Origin: Ruminococcus sp.
Lineage (GTDB): Bacteria > Bacillota > Clostridia > Oscillospirales > Ruminococcaceae
Assembly: GCA_017542475.1 (NCBI GenBank)
Contig: JAFXXD010000036.1
Span: 1-60,954, forward strand
Reading direction: 5' to 3'
DNA length: 60,954 nucleotides
Part shown: positions 45,746-54,582 of the stretch, piece by piece
Numbering within the stretch: position 1 is the first letter of the stretch
Layout: every line of letters starts with the position of its first letter
Notes under the pieces: generated by a model
Databases searched by the model: none
What the model saw: the letters and a program-made list of their open reading frames with translations, nothing else
Told to the model about the DNA's origin: nothing
Position numbers and translations under genes: made by a program

Positions 45746-46096
45746 TCAGAACAGACCGGGGAGCGATACGCCGCCCGTGATCTTGCTCATTTCTGTCTCT
45801 GTGGTAGTCTCGATGTTGTTTACAGCCTCGTTGATAGCGCTGATGATGAGGTCCTGAAGCATCTCGATGTCTTCGGGGTCAACTACCTCGGGCTTGAGAT
45901 TGAGGGACTTGATCATCTTCTTGCCTGAGAGAGTTACCTCTACAGCTCCGCCGCCTGCCGTAGCAGTGAAGTCGCGAGCCTCGATGTCCTCCTGAAGGGC
46001 AGTTATCTCGTCCTGCATCTTCTGAGCCTGCTTTATCATCTGGTTCATGTTCTGGGCGCCGCCGCCGCCGATATTCTTGGGTATTCTTGCTTTCAT
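45746..46096 (-). CDS. YbaB/EbfC-family nucleoid-associated protein
   Basis: A 116-residue small DNA-binding protein: GGAQNMNQMIKQAQKMQDEITALQEDIEARDFTATAGGGAVEVTLSGKKMIKSLNLKPEVVDPEDIEMLQDLIISAINEA is a full match to the family core. It forms dimers that bind DNA and is nearly always found between dnaX and recR, as here. It has an AAGGAG site. Confidence 0.94.
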   Translation of the reverse strand: MKARIPKNIGGGGAQNMNQMIKQAQKMQDEITALQEDIEARDFTATAGGGAVEVTLSGKKMIKSLNLKPEVVDPEDIEMLQDLIISAINEAVNNIETTTETEMSKITGGVSLPGLF

Positions 46097-46117
46097 AATT
46101 AAATCTCCTTTTGGAAT

Positions 46118-47743
46118 TTATTGGTTTGTGTTATTATCAACAGCAGTTTCAATATTGCTGTTAACGGCTTTCTGAATGAGCTGCTCGGCGAGGTTCTTGG
46201 TCTCCTCGACCGACGTGGTGCAGCGTGCTGTGAGGCGGTACTTCTGCCCGAGGACGTTGTATATCGCACGTCCGAGCGATACCGCGTTATCCTTGTTCTT
46301 GAAGAGCTTGATGAAGAAGCTGTTGGGCGTGAACACGCACAGTACATTTCCCTTCGTTGAGGCGGTAGAGCCCTCGAGGCTTCCTGCGCACGAGGGGTTG
46401 AGCTTGCGGAACTCGTCCATTATCTCGTCCCATCTCTCACAGGGCGTGAGCTCCTCCTCCTTGACGGTGTTGATGTCCACCTTTGTGTCGGGAGCGGGCT
46501 CGCTGTCGGCAGCGGGACTCGAAGCCGCGAAGACCTCGCGCATATCGCGGGACCTCTGTGCGGGCTGATATCCGCCCTGCGGCACAGCGCTGAGCTTGTC
46601 CTCCAACTGTTTTATTTTATCATATATTTCGGAATTGTCAATAGCCGGAGCGTTATTTGTGACCTTGCCGCATATTTTTATCAGCGTCATCTCGAACTCG
46701 ACACGCCTGTTGAGCACTCTCATCATACGCTCGCGGCAGGCTTGCAGAGCCTCGATACGGTTCATAATATCGGCAAGCTCCGTCCTCTCGGCTATCGCCT
46801 TCAGCCGTCCGAGCTCGTCGGGCGTGCAGACGATTATCTCCTCCGCATTCGCGGGTGAAGCCTTGATGAGCATTATGTTGCGGAGCTGCAGTATCAGCTC
46901 CTCGCAGAGATTAGTGAGGTCCTTGGACATATTGTAGAGCTTGTCCGTGACTGCGAGAGCCGCGGCAGCATCCGAATCCGCGACTGCCTCAAGTATGCCG
47001 AAGAGGCTGTCTCTGCCCGCTATGCCCGCCGTATTCGACACGGCTGCAGCGTCTATCCTCTCCGCCGTAACGGAGCACTGGTCGAGCAGCGATACCGCGT
47101 CACGCATACCGCCGTCGGCGATCTTGGCTATCATATCAGCGCCGTCCTCGGTGAGGTCTATCTCCTCCTGCGAGGCTATATACAGCAGTCTCGCGGCGAT
47201 GTCCTTCTGCTTTATGCGGCGGAAGTCGTATCTCTGACAGCGCGAGGTTATGGTCGCGGGGACCTTCTGTATCTCCGTTGTCGCGAGTATGAACTTGACG
47301 TACTCGGGCGGCTCCTCCATAATTTTCAGCAGGGCGTTGAACGCCTGTATCGACAGCATATGCACCTCGTCGATGATATACACCTTGTACCTGCACCGCT
47401 CGGGCGAATATATCGCGCCGTCGCGGAGGTCGCGGATATCGCCGACGCCGTTGTTCGAGGCAGCGTCTATCTCGATGATATCGGTGAGCGCACCCTCGTC
47501 CGCGTCGCGGCAGATGTCGCATTCAAGGCAGGGGCTGCCGTCCTTCATATTGGGACAGTTCACAGCCTTGGCGAGTATCCTCGCGCAGGTGGTCTTGCCC
47601 GTACCGCGCGAGCCCGTGAACAGGTAGGCGTGGGCTGTCTTGTCGTTCTTTATCTGATTCTTGAGAGTATCCGTTATATGCTGCTGGGAGATAACGTCGT
47701 CGAACGTGAGCGGTCTCCACTTGCGGTAAAGCGCCTTATACAC
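46118..47743 (-). CDS. dnaX: DNA polymerase III subunit gamma/tau
   Basis: The clamp-loader ATPase subunit. Starting at GTG 47743, which has a GGGAGGGAGAT site, the protein is 541 residues and begins VYKALYRKWRPLTFDDVI, the canonical DnaX N-terminus; a longer in-frame reading upstream overlaps the next gene and has no conserved sequence. Walker A is GSRGTGKTT, the zinc module is CPNMKDGSPCLECDIC, the DExx box is IIDEVHML, and sensor residues follow in FILATTEIQKVPATITSRC. The C-terminal half carries the domain III and tau region. No frameshift heptamer for gamma was seen. Confidence 0.94.
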   Translation of the reverse strand: MYKALYRKWRPLTFDDVISQQHITDTLKNQIKNDKTAHAYLFTGSRGTGKTTCARILAKAVNCPNMKDGSPCLECDICRDADEGALTDIIEIDAASNNGVGDIRDLRDGAIYSPERCRYKVYIIDEVHMLSIQAFNALLKIMEEPPEYVKFILATTEIQKVPATITSRCQRYDFRRIKQKDIAARLLYIASQEEIDLTEDGADMIAKIADGGMRDAVSLLDQCSVTAERIDAAAVSNTAGIAGRDSLFGILEAVADSDAAAALAVTDKLYNMSKDLTNLCEELILQLRNIMLIKASPANAEEIIVCTPDELGRLKAIAERTELADIMNRIEALQACRERMMRVLNRRVEFEMTLIKICGKVTNNAPAIDNSEIYDKIKQLEDKLSAVPQGGYQPAQRSRDMREVFAASSPAADSEPAPDTKVDINTVKEEELTPCERWDEIMDEFRKLNPSCAGSLEGSTASTKGNVLCVFTPNSFFIKLFKNKDNAVSLGRAIYNVLGQKYRLTARCTTSVEETKNLAEQLIQKAVNSNIETAVDNNTNQ

Positions 47744-47760
47744 TGTATCTCCCTCCCTTG

Positions 47761-48663
47761 TCATTCGTTTTCGCCGAGCTTTTTCAGCCTGCGGGCAGTC
47801 TCCTTTTCGTGTATCACCGAATCGAGGATACGCCTGTAGTATTCCGTGAAACCGTTCGGGTCCTTTATGTGGTTGAGCAGAGCCTCGCGGTAGAGCCTCT
47901 CGCCCTCGTTTATCTCGCCGAGCATCACCTGCGCGATAGCCGCGCCGCCGTAAGCCTCCGCGAGCGACTGGCGCTTCGCGATGGAGCGGCTGTACCATTT
48001 CAGAGCCTCATCGGGCTCGTTGCGGTCGAGGTACATTCTTCCGATGTCGTTGTATACGAGGTTGCGGAAGGGGCTCTTCTCGTCCCCGAGCACCTCGTTG
48101 TAGAGGCGGACTGCCTCTTCGGTATCGCCGTTAGCTCCCGTACATCTCGCGAGCAGGAACGGCAGCACGCTGTTGTCGAAGCCCTGCTCTGCGGCGCGTT
48201 CGTAGCAGATGAGGGCGTTCGGGTAGTAGCGGAGCTGGTCGTAGCACCGCGCCGTATAGAAGCTGACTATAGCCTTTTCGCTGTCGGTGAGGCTGTCACC
48301 GTACTCGTCCCCGAGCAGCCTGAACTCGTCCAGCGAGGCGTTGATCCTGCGGTTGAAGTGGAGCTCCAGCGCGTGGCTGAATAAGCGGCATTTCCTGCTC
48401 AGCCCGACGAAGTTCCGCCCGACGATGTCCTGATCGTACCTGTGGAAGCCCACAGCCAGTCTGTGGAATATCATCATCGTCATAGAGACGATATGGAGCG
48501 CCACGAGCACTCCGAGCCATATCACCGCAGACAGCTCGACCCGCAGCAGCTCTGCCGCGAGCACCGTGATATAGAACAGTATCAGTCCGAGGAGCGAGCC
48601 TATCGGAGCCGCTTGTATCGCGGCATCGGCAAGTCTGCCGAAAAAAGCCTTCATCACTTTCAT
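47761..48663 (-). CDS. Membrane-anchored TPR protein
   Basis: A 300-residue protein from the ATG at 48663 (GAGG 5 bases upstream); longer readings would enter the SRP RNA gene. Two hydrophobic segments lie at about residues 17-40 and 45-65. Several tetratricopeptide-like helical pairs follow (AIVSFYTARCYDQLRYYPNALICYERAAEQGF..., LVYNDIGRMYLDRNEPDEALKWYSRSIAKRQSLAEAYGGAAIAQVMLGEINEGERLYREAL). A scaffold role in the membrane is likely. It is 17 bases upstream of dnaX and probably co-transcribed with it. Confidence 0.78.
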   Translation of the reverse strand: MKVMKAFFGRLADAAIQAAPIGSLLGLILFYITVLAAELLRVELSAVIWLGVLVALHIVSMTMMIFHRLAVGFHRYDQDIVGRNFVGLSRKCRLFSHALELHFNRRINASLDEFRLLGDEYGDSLTDSEKAIVSFYTARCYDQLRYYPNALICYERAAEQGFDNSVLPFLLARCTGANGDTEEAVRLYNEVLGDEKSPFRNLVYNDIGRMYLDRNEPDEALKWYSRSIAKRQSLAEAYGGAAIAQVMLGEINEGERLYREALLNHIKDPNGFTEYYRRILDSVIHEKETARRLKKLGENE

Positions 48664-48682
48664 TACCGCCTCGAAAAAAATT

Positions 48683-48806
48683 CCGGAACATAGATGTGCA
48701 GGCTTGCTGCGGCACACGAGACGATCCGCTTAATGCTGCTCGGTCTCCCGCCTGACATGGTTCACGGTGTCTTGTTGCACAGGGCCCGCACATCTATATT
48801 TCGGAA
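48683..48806 (-). ncRNA. ffs: Signal recognition particle RNA (small bacterial type)
   Basis: On the minus strand a long outer stem (TTCCGAAATATAGATGTGC with GCACATCTATGTTCCGGAA) encloses the conserved SRP domain: GTCAGG on the 5' side and AGCAGC on the 3' side of the asymmetric loop, closed by GG-GAGA-CC. It is the small, Alu-less form found in many clostridia and lies just upstream of the dnaX operon, a familiar Firmicutes position. A T-run follows at 48674-48680. Ends are estimated from the stem. Confidence 0.9.
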
Positions 48807-48848
48807 TTTCCATTAAACTATAATTCAGCGCTCTGCACGCTAAATAAT

Positions 48849-48877
48849 ATTTTACCACATCGGCGCTTTATTGTCAA
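48849..48877 (-). promoter_or_regulatory. SRP RNA promoter
   Basis: Read leftward: perfect TTGACA (48872-48877), 17-bp spacer, TAAAAT (48849-48854), extended TGG. The start would lie about 35 bases before the RNA's outer stem, so a short 5' precursor is expected. Confidence 0.8.
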
Positions 48878-49017
48878 GAGTTTATTTTCTCACAGGCACG
48901 GGAGGCATTTGCGGCGTACCAGTCTGCGAAATCGGCTAAAGGAGCGGCGTCAGAGAGGATTTTTTTGTAAAAAACTGCTATTTTGCGAAATTTTGATGAA
49001 AAATATATTTTTTCCAC

Positions 49018-49046
49018 TTTATTTTTTCGCGGGATTGTAGTATAAT
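49018..49046 (+). promoter_or_regulatory. Probable promoter of the activase-psd operon
   Basis: TATAAT at 49041-49046 with a weak TTTATT 17 bp upstream. Confidence 0.5.
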
Positions 49047-49116
49047 AATTGTGACTACGTTAAAAGACAGAAGCATATCTCCCGCGAGCGGAGAAATACT
49101 ATTTTGAGGTAAAATC

Positions 49117-52089
49117 ATGGCGAATAAGCTCTCTCTCGGTATCGACGTCGGCTCGACTACCGTAAAGACCGTCATCATCGACTCCGACGGCAATATACTC
49201 TATTCCAAATACCAGCGGCATCTCTCAAGGGTCAAGGAGACCGTCACCGACCAGCTCAAGCTGATACAGGCGGACTACCCCGACGAGGAGTTCACCGTAT
49301 GCATAACGGGCTCGGCGGGTCTCGGACTTGCCAATTCCGCGGAGATACCCTTCGTGCAGGAGGTGCACGCCGCTTTCCTTGCGGTAAAGAACAAGCAGCC
49401 CGACGCCGACGCTGTGATCGAGCTCGGCGGCGAGGACGCGAAGATAATCTTCCTCACGGGCGGAGTCGAGCAGCGTATGAACGGCTCCTGCGCGGGAGGC
49501 ACGGGTGCCTTCATCGACCAGATGGCTACGCTCCTCGGTATCACCGCTGACGAGCTCGACGAGCTGTCACTGCGTGCACAGAAGGTCTACCCTATCGCGT
49601 CGCGCTGCGGAGTGTTCGCGAAGTCCGATATACAGCCGCTCCTCAATCAGGGAGCCCGCCGCGAGGACGTCGCCGCGAGCATATTCCAAGCCGTTGTTGA
49701 CCAGACCGTATCGGGGCTTGCTCAGGGACGCACCATCGAGGGCAAGGTGCTCTTCCTCGGCGGACCTCTCCACTTCCTCAGGGGGTTGCAGAACGCATTT
49801 GTCAAGACGCTCGGGCTCGACGAGGAGCACGCTGTCTTCCCCGAGGACGGACCTGTATTCGTCGCCTACGGCTGTGCCGTATATGCCGCTCAGTCGGGCG
49901 ATTCGTGGCACATCATAGACATACTCAACAAGATAAAGAACGCTAAGGCTTCCGACAACATCGTCACGGGAGAGCCGCTCTTCCGCTCGCACGCCGAGTA
50001 CGACGAGTTCATAGAGCGCCACAAGAAGTGCGACCTCGGCTACGCCGATATACGTACATACAAGGGCGACGCCTACCTCGGAATCGACGCGGGCTCGACC
50101 ACGACAAAGCTCGTCCTCATCACCGACGACCGTCGTATCCTCTACCATTACTACAGCTCGAATCAGGGACAGCCCCTCGACAAGATAGCGGAGCAGCTCA
50201 AAACTATCTACGAGGCTATGAACCCCGATATCACGATAAAGGGCTCGGCTGTCACGGGCTATGGCGAGGACCTCATCAAGGCGGGGCTTTCCGTTGACCA
50301 TGGCATAGTCGAGACAGTCGCCCATTTCAAGGCGGCGGCTTACTTCTGCCCCGACGTTGACTTCATCATCGACATCGGCGGTCAGGACATCAAATGCTTC
50401 CGCATAAAGAACCACAGCATCGACAGCATTATGCTCAACGAGGCGTGCTCGTCGGGCTGCGGCTCGTTCATTCAGACGTTTGCTATGGCGCTCGGCTATA
50501 ATATCGCCGATTTCTCGCAGCTTGGTCTCTTCGCCGAGCACCCCGTCGACCTCGGCTCGCGCTGCACGGTATTTATGAACAGCTCCGTAAAGCAGGCACA
50601 GAAGGACGGCGCGTCCGTAGAGGACATCTCCGCGGGTCTGTCCTCGTCGATAATCAAGAACGCTATCTATAAGGTCATCCGCGCTAATTCTCCCGACGAG
50701 CTCGGCAGGAACATCGTCGTACAGGGCGGCACCTTCCTCAATGACGCGGTGCTCCGCTCGTTCGAGAAGGAGCTCGGAAGAAACGTTATCCGTCCCGCTA
50801 TATCGGGACTTATGGGAGCCTTCGGCTGTGCGCTCTACGCCAAGGAGCGCTCATCGGGCGAATCCACCCTCATCTCGAAGGAGGAGCTCGCTTCGTTCGC
50901 CTATACCTCGCGCTCCGTTCAGTGCGGAGGCTGTACCGCGAACTGTCAGCTCAATGTCATCAGCTTCGGCAAGGGCAGGAACTTCATCTCGGGCAACCGC
51001 TGCGAAAAGGGCGGCGGCAAGGCCAAGAAGAACAATGTTCCCAACCTCGTCGAGTACAAATACAGCAGTATACTCGCGCTCGAAAAGACGGGTCAGCCCG
51101 TCCGCAGGATAGGCAGGGTGGGGCTCCCGCTCGCGCTCAGCTTCTACGAGCAGATGCCGTTCTGGCACGCTCTGTTCACCGAGCTCGGCTTCGAGGTCGT
51201 GTTCAGCGGCGAGAGCTCGCGCGAGATGTACTACCTCGGTCAGCATACTATCCCGTCGGATACGGTGTGCTATCCCGCGAAGCTCACACACGGTCACATC
51301 GAGGACCTCCTCGACAAGGGCGTGGACTTCATCTTCTACCCCTGTATGAGCTACAACATAGACGAGGGCGGCTCGGACAACCACTTCAACTGCCCCGTTG
51401 TCGCGTACTATCCAGAGCTCCTGCTCAGGAACAACCCGCGCCTCAATGACAGCAACTTCATCCACCCGTATATGGACCTCAATATCCGCAGGAACGTGGT
51501 GAGAGTGATGAAGGAGTCGCTGAAGCGCTTCAATATCAAGGGCAAGGTCTCTGCCGCCGTCGATAAGGCGTATGCGGCTCTCGACCGCTACCACAGGGAT
51601 ATCGCCAAGAAGGCTGACGACATCATACGTCAGGCTCGCGAGGAAAACCGCAGGATAATCGTGCTCGCGGGACGTCCCTACCACATCGACAAGGAGATAA
51701 ACCACGGCATACACAAGCTCGTGACGAGCCTTGGTATGGCTGTTGTCACCGAGGACAGCGTGGCTGCGCTCGCCCGCACGCCGAAGCTCGGCGTGCTCAA
51801 CCAGTGGACGTACCACGCCCGTCTCTACAAGGCGGCGGAGTTCGTCACGACCCAGCCCGATATGCAGCTGATACAGCTCGTGTCCTTCGGCTGCGGCATA
51901 GACGCCGTGACGAGCGACGAGGTGCGCGCTATCCTTGAAAGAAAGGGCAAGCTGTACACTCAGCTGAAAATAGACGAGATAAACAACCTCGGCGCCGCGC
52001 GTATAAGACTGCGCAGTCTCGTCGCCGCTATGGAGGGAAGCACCTCCGTGGATACCGAGCGCCGCGTACAAGGAGAACAGAATGGCTGA
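49117..52089 (+). CDS. Acyl-CoA dehydratase activase-related protein (two BcrAD/BadFG domains plus DUF2229)
   Basis: A 990-residue cytoplasmic protein. The first ASKHA-fold activase domain (about 1-275) has SLGIDVGSTTVKTVIIDSDG, IELGGEDAKII and NGSCAGGTGAFIDQMA. The second (about 310-580) has YLGIDAGSTTTKLVLITDD, IDIGGQDIKCFRIK and NEACSSGCGSFIQTFA. CCGGCTANC-like cysteines follow (QCGGCTANCQLNVISFGKGRNFISGNRCEKGGG), then the DUF2229-type domain (RIGRVGLPLALSFYEQMPFW...). Activases use ATP and a [4Fe-4S] cluster at the dimer interface to send a high-energy electron to 2-hydroxyacyl-CoA dehydratases. This large fused form is widespread in clostridia with unknown substrate. The stop overlaps the next gene by 8 bases. 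Confidence 0.88.
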   Translation: MANKLSLGIDVGSTTVKTVIIDSDGNILYSKYQRHLSRVKETVTDQLKLIQADYPDEEFTVCITGSAGLGLANSAEIPFVQEVHAAFLAVKNKQPDADAVIELGGEDAKIIFLTGGVEQRMNGSCAGGTGAFIDQMATLLGITADELDELSLRAQKVYPIASRCGVFAKSDIQPLLNQGARREDVAASIFQAVVDQTVSGLAQGRTIEGKVLFLGGPLHFLRGLQNAFVKTLGLDEEHAVFPEDGPVFVAYGCAVYAAQSGDSWHIIDILNKIKNAKASDNIVTGEPLFRSHAEYDEFIERHKKCDLGYADIRTYKGDAYLGIDAGSTTTKLVLITDDRRILYHYYSSNQGQPLDKIAEQLKTIYEAMNPDITIKGSAVTGYGEDLIKAGLSVDHGIVETVAHFKAAAYFCPDVDFIIDIGGQDIKCFRIKNHSIDSIMLNEACSSGCGSFIQTFAMALGYNIADFSQLGLFAEHPVDLGSRCTVFMNSSVKQAQKDGASVEDISAGLSSSIIKNAIYKVIRANSPDELGRNIVVQGGTFLNDAVLRSFEKELGRNVIRPAISGLMGAFGCALYAKERSSGESTLISKEELASFAYTSRSVQCGGCTANCQLNVISFGKGRNFISGNRCEKGGGKAKKNNVPNLVEYKYSSILALEKTGQPVRRIGRVGLPLALSFYEQMPFWHALFTELGFEVVFSGESSREMYYLGQHTIPSDTVCYPAKLTHGHIEDLLDKGVDFIFYPCMSYNIDEGGSDNHFNCPVVAYYPELLLRNNPRLNDSNFIHPYMDLNIRRNVVRVMKESLKRFNIKGKVSAAVDKAYAALDRYHRDIAKKADDIIRQAREENRRIIVLAGRPYHIDKEINHGIHKLVTSLGMAVVTEDSVAALARTPKLGVLNQWTYHARLYKAAEFVTTQPDMQLIQLVSFGCGIDAVTSDEVRAILERKGKLYTQLKIDEINNLGAARIRLRSLVAAMEGSTSVDTERRVQGEQNG

Positions 52090-53314
52090 CTACGTTAGAT
52101 TCACCGAGGATATGATAAAGACACATACTATCCTCGTCCCCAATATGCTGCCTGTGCATTTCAGGCTGCTTATGGCGATATTCGAGCATCAGGGCTACAA
52201 GGTCGAGCTGCTGGAGAACGATTCCCGCGCCGTAGTTGACGAGGGACTGAAAAACGTCCACAACGACGCCTGCTATCCCGCTCTGCTGGTAATAGGACAG
52301 TTCATGGACGCCCTCAACAGCGGCAAGTACGACCCGAACACCACCGCTCTGATGATAACGCAGACGGGCGGAGGCTGCCGCGCCTCGAACTATATCCACC
52401 TGCTGAGAAAGGCAGTCGCCAAGAACTACCCGCAGGTGCCCGTGGTATCCCTCAATTTCAGCGGGCTTGAAAAGGACAGCGCGTTCAGGATAACCGCGCC
52501 GATGTTCCTGCGCCTGCTTTACGCCGTGCTCTACGGCGACCTGCTGATGACCTGCCACAACAAGTGCCGTACCTACGAGATAAACAAGGGCGAGGCAAAG
52601 GCTATGCTCGACAAGTGGCAGAAGCGCCTCGGCGACATCTTCCGCAGGGGCAGCCGCGAATACCTCAAGGCGAAGAAGCTGTATAAGGCTATCCTCGACG
52701 ATTTCGGCTCGATAAAGCTCTCGGACGAGAAGAAGATTCGCGTCGGCATAGTCGGCGAGATATACGTGAAATATTCGCCGCTCGCGAACAACCACCTCGA
52801 GGACTTCCTCCTCTCGGAGGGCTGCGAGCCCGTCGTGCCGTCACTGCTCGAATTCGTTATGTACTGCGCTTCGGGTACGTTCACGGACGCCGAATTCTAC
52901 GACAACAAGAACACGCAGTCGCGCATTTACAAGCTCGGCTACAAGCTCATATACTCCAAGCAGAAGGAGCTCATAAAGATGATGAAGGAGCAGGGGAGCT
53001 TCGAGCCCCTGCACGACTTCGAGCACCTGCGAAAGCTCGCTGACGAGTACATCAGTCAGGGCGTAGTTATGGGCGAGGGCTGGCTGATACCCGCGGAAAT
53101 GGCGGCGCTCGCTCAGTCGGGCGTGGACAACATCATCTGCACCCAGCCGTTCGGCTGTCTGCCGAACCACATCGTCGCGAAGGGAATGTCCCGCGCCATC
53201 AAGGAGAACAACCCCAACGCCAACATCGTGGCTATCGACTACGACCCCGGCGCTACCCGCGTAAACCAGGAGAACCGCATCAAGCTTATGCTTGCAAACG
53301 CTAAACGAGTATGA
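52082..53314 (+). CDS. 2-Hydroxyacyl-CoA dehydratase-like (HgdB/CoA-substrate) protein, partner of the activase
   Basis: A 410-residue protein that corresponds to the C-terminal part of the ~1400-residue single-chain forms found in many bacteria. Segments include DACYPALLVIGQFMDAL, MITQTGGGCRASNYIHLLRKAV, IRVGIVGEIYVKYSPLANNHLEDFLLSEG and CTQPFGCLPNHIVAKGM, with conserved cysteines suited to an Fe-S cluster. Its ATG lies inside the end of the activase gene (8-base overlap, AGGAG site), so the two are made together, and its own end overlaps psd (ATGA). No CoA-transferase or acyl-CoA dehydrogenase is nearby, so a fermentative role is not indicated. Confidence 0.85.
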   Translation: MADYVRFTEDMIKTHTILVPNMLPVHFRLLMAIFEHQGYKVELLENDSRAVVDEGLKNVHNDACYPALLVIGQFMDALNSGKYDPNTTALMITQTGGGCRASNYIHLLRKAVAKNYPQVPVVSLNFSGLEKDSAFRITAPMFLRLLYAVLYGDLLMTCHNKCRTYEINKGEAKAMLDKWQKRLGDIFRRGSREYLKAKKLYKAILDDFGSIKLSDEKKIRVGIVGEIYVKYSPLANNHLEDFLLSEGCEPVVPSLLEFVMYCASGTFTDAEFYDNKNTQSRIYKLGYKLIYSKQKELIKMMKEQGSFEPLHDFEHLRKLADEYISQGVVMGEGWLIPAEMAALAQSGVDNIICTQPFGCLPNHIVAKGMSRAIKENNPNANIVAIDYDPGATRVNQENRIKLMLANAKRV

Positions 53315-54174
53315 TAAAGAAAAGAACGGGCGAGCTCATCGTCACCAACGAGAAGCAGAACGCCCTGCTGAAAAAGCTCTACGGCACGGCGGCGGGCAGA
53401 TGTCTGCTGAAGGTGCTGACCCTGCCGATAGTGTCGGAGGCGGTCGGCGCGTATATGGACTCACCGCTGTCAAAGCCGCTGATAGAGCCGTTTATCCGCA
53501 AAAACGGGATAGACACCTCCGATTATATCATGCGGGACTTCCGCTCGTACAATCAGTTCTTCACGCGCAGGATAAAACCCGAAAAGCGCCCGATAGACCG
53601 CGTCCCCGCCCACCTCATCAGCCCGTGCGACGCAAAGCTCTCGGTCTACAGGATAGACGGCAGGAGCATTTTCCGCATAAAGGGCTCGTACTACCGCGTG
53701 AGCGACCTGCTGAAAAACGACTTCCTCGCACGCAGATTCGAGGGCGGTCACTGCTTCATCTTCCGCCTTGAGGTGGACGACTACCACCGCTACTGCTACA
53801 TCGACAGCGGCACGAAGTCGGACAACACATTTATAAAGGGCGAGCTCCACACGGTCAACCCCATCGCGCTGAAGCACTATAACATCTACAAGCGCAATTC
53901 CCGCGAATACACCGTCCTGCACACCGATAACTTCGGCGATGTCGCGCAGATAGAGGTCGGAGCTATGCTCGTCGGACGTATCTGCAACCGCCACAGCGTG
54001 CACACATTCGTGCGCGGCGAGGAAAAGGGCAAGTTCGAGTTCGGCGGCTCGACCGTAGTGCTGCTGTTCGAGAGGGACACAGTCACTCCCGACAGCGACC
54101 TGCTGAAAAACACGGCAAACGGCTTCGAGACTGTGGTAAAGCTCGGCGAAAAAATAGGGATATCCGCAAGATAG
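53311..54174 (+). CDS. psd: Phosphatidylserine decarboxylase proenzyme
   Basis: Converts phosphatidylserine to phosphatidylethanolamine with a pyruvoyl group made by self-cleavage. The 287-residue protein has MRDFRSYNQFFTRRIKPEKRPID near residue 75, FRLEVDDYHRYCYIDSG near 150 (histidine of the charge relay), and the cleavage site FGGSTVVLLF near residue 248, where the serine becomes pyruvoyl (GGST in place of the LGST of E. coli). It overlaps the dehydratase-like gene by 4 bases. No phosphatidylserine synthase (pssA) is adjacent, but pgsA lies elsewhere in the window. Confidence 0.93.
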   Translation: MIKKRTGELIVTNEKQNALLKKLYGTAAGRCLLKVLTLPIVSEAVGAYMDSPLSKPLIEPFIRKNGIDTSDYIMRDFRSYNQFFTRRIKPEKRPIDRVPAHLISPCDAKLSVYRIDGRSIFRIKGSYYRVSDLLKNDFLARRFEGGHCFIFRLEVDDYHRYCYIDSGTKSDNTFIKGELHTVNPIALKHYNIYKRNSREYTVLHTDNFGDVAQIEVGAMLVGRICNRHSVHTFVRGEEKGKFEFGGSTVVLLFERDTVTPDSDLLKNTANGFETVVKLGEKIGISAR

Positions 54175-54202
54175 AAAAAGAGCTCCGTTGGAGCTCTTTT
54201 TG
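54175..54202 (+). terminator. Terminator of the activase-psd operon
   Basis: AAAAAGAGCTCC / GGAGCTCTTTTT stem with a 3-4 nt loop right after the psd stop. Confidence 0.92.
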
Positions 54203-54234
54203 CGTGGAAACGCGGTGTCTCCTGTACTTGTAAC

Positions 54235-54440
54235 GTTCGCGGGGACAGACTTCCGCTGCTGTTAAGCTGTGACGCGAAGCCGAAAGTTTCGCTCAAGCCT
54301 TTTCAAAGGCTTGCAGGCTCCAAGGGCAGCGCCTTGGTCGCCGTTCAAAGTTTTCAGAGAACGGCGAAACTAATCGAAGGCGCTCTCCTTCAGAGCGTCC
54401 CCTTCTCCGCTCCATATTTGCTATGCCCGCGGAATTATTC
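54235..54440. repeat. Repeat-rich spacer with inverted GCGAAACTTTCGG module
   Basis: At 54271-54310 is an inverted copy of the module found at 40-75 and 191-230 (GACGCGAAGCCGAAAGTTTCGCTCAAGCC, here broken by its own spacing), followed by CCAAGGGC-AGC-GCCTTGG (54319-54337) of the 3-nt-loop hairpin type. There is no gene between 54203 and 54582. Confidence 0.65.
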
Positions 54441-54489
54441 CGCGCAAATTCAGCGCCCGCAAAAAAATTGCAAAAAAGAGCTCTAACTA

Positions 54490-54518
54490 TTGCAAAAGTT
54501 TCAGAAATGTAGTATAAT
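54490..54518 (+). promoter_or_regulatory. Promoter of the YfhO-family gene
   Basis: TTGCAA (54490-54495), 17-bp spacer, TATAAT (54513-54518). Confidence 0.75.
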
Positions 54519-54582
54519 TATTAAGATATTATAATCGGGTAATATGGCGTATTGCCGCCGCCCGAAAAAAGGAGGAACAACA

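Noticed and set aside
47744-47998. N-terminal extension of dnaX to 47998
   Set aside because: The added residues are Arg-rich shadow sequence inside the TPR gene. The GTG at 47743 with a GGGAGGGAG site gives the canonical DnaX start.
48664-48717. Longer start for the TPR protein at 48717
   Set aside because: It would translate part of the SRP RNA gene. The ATG at 48663 has a GAGG site.
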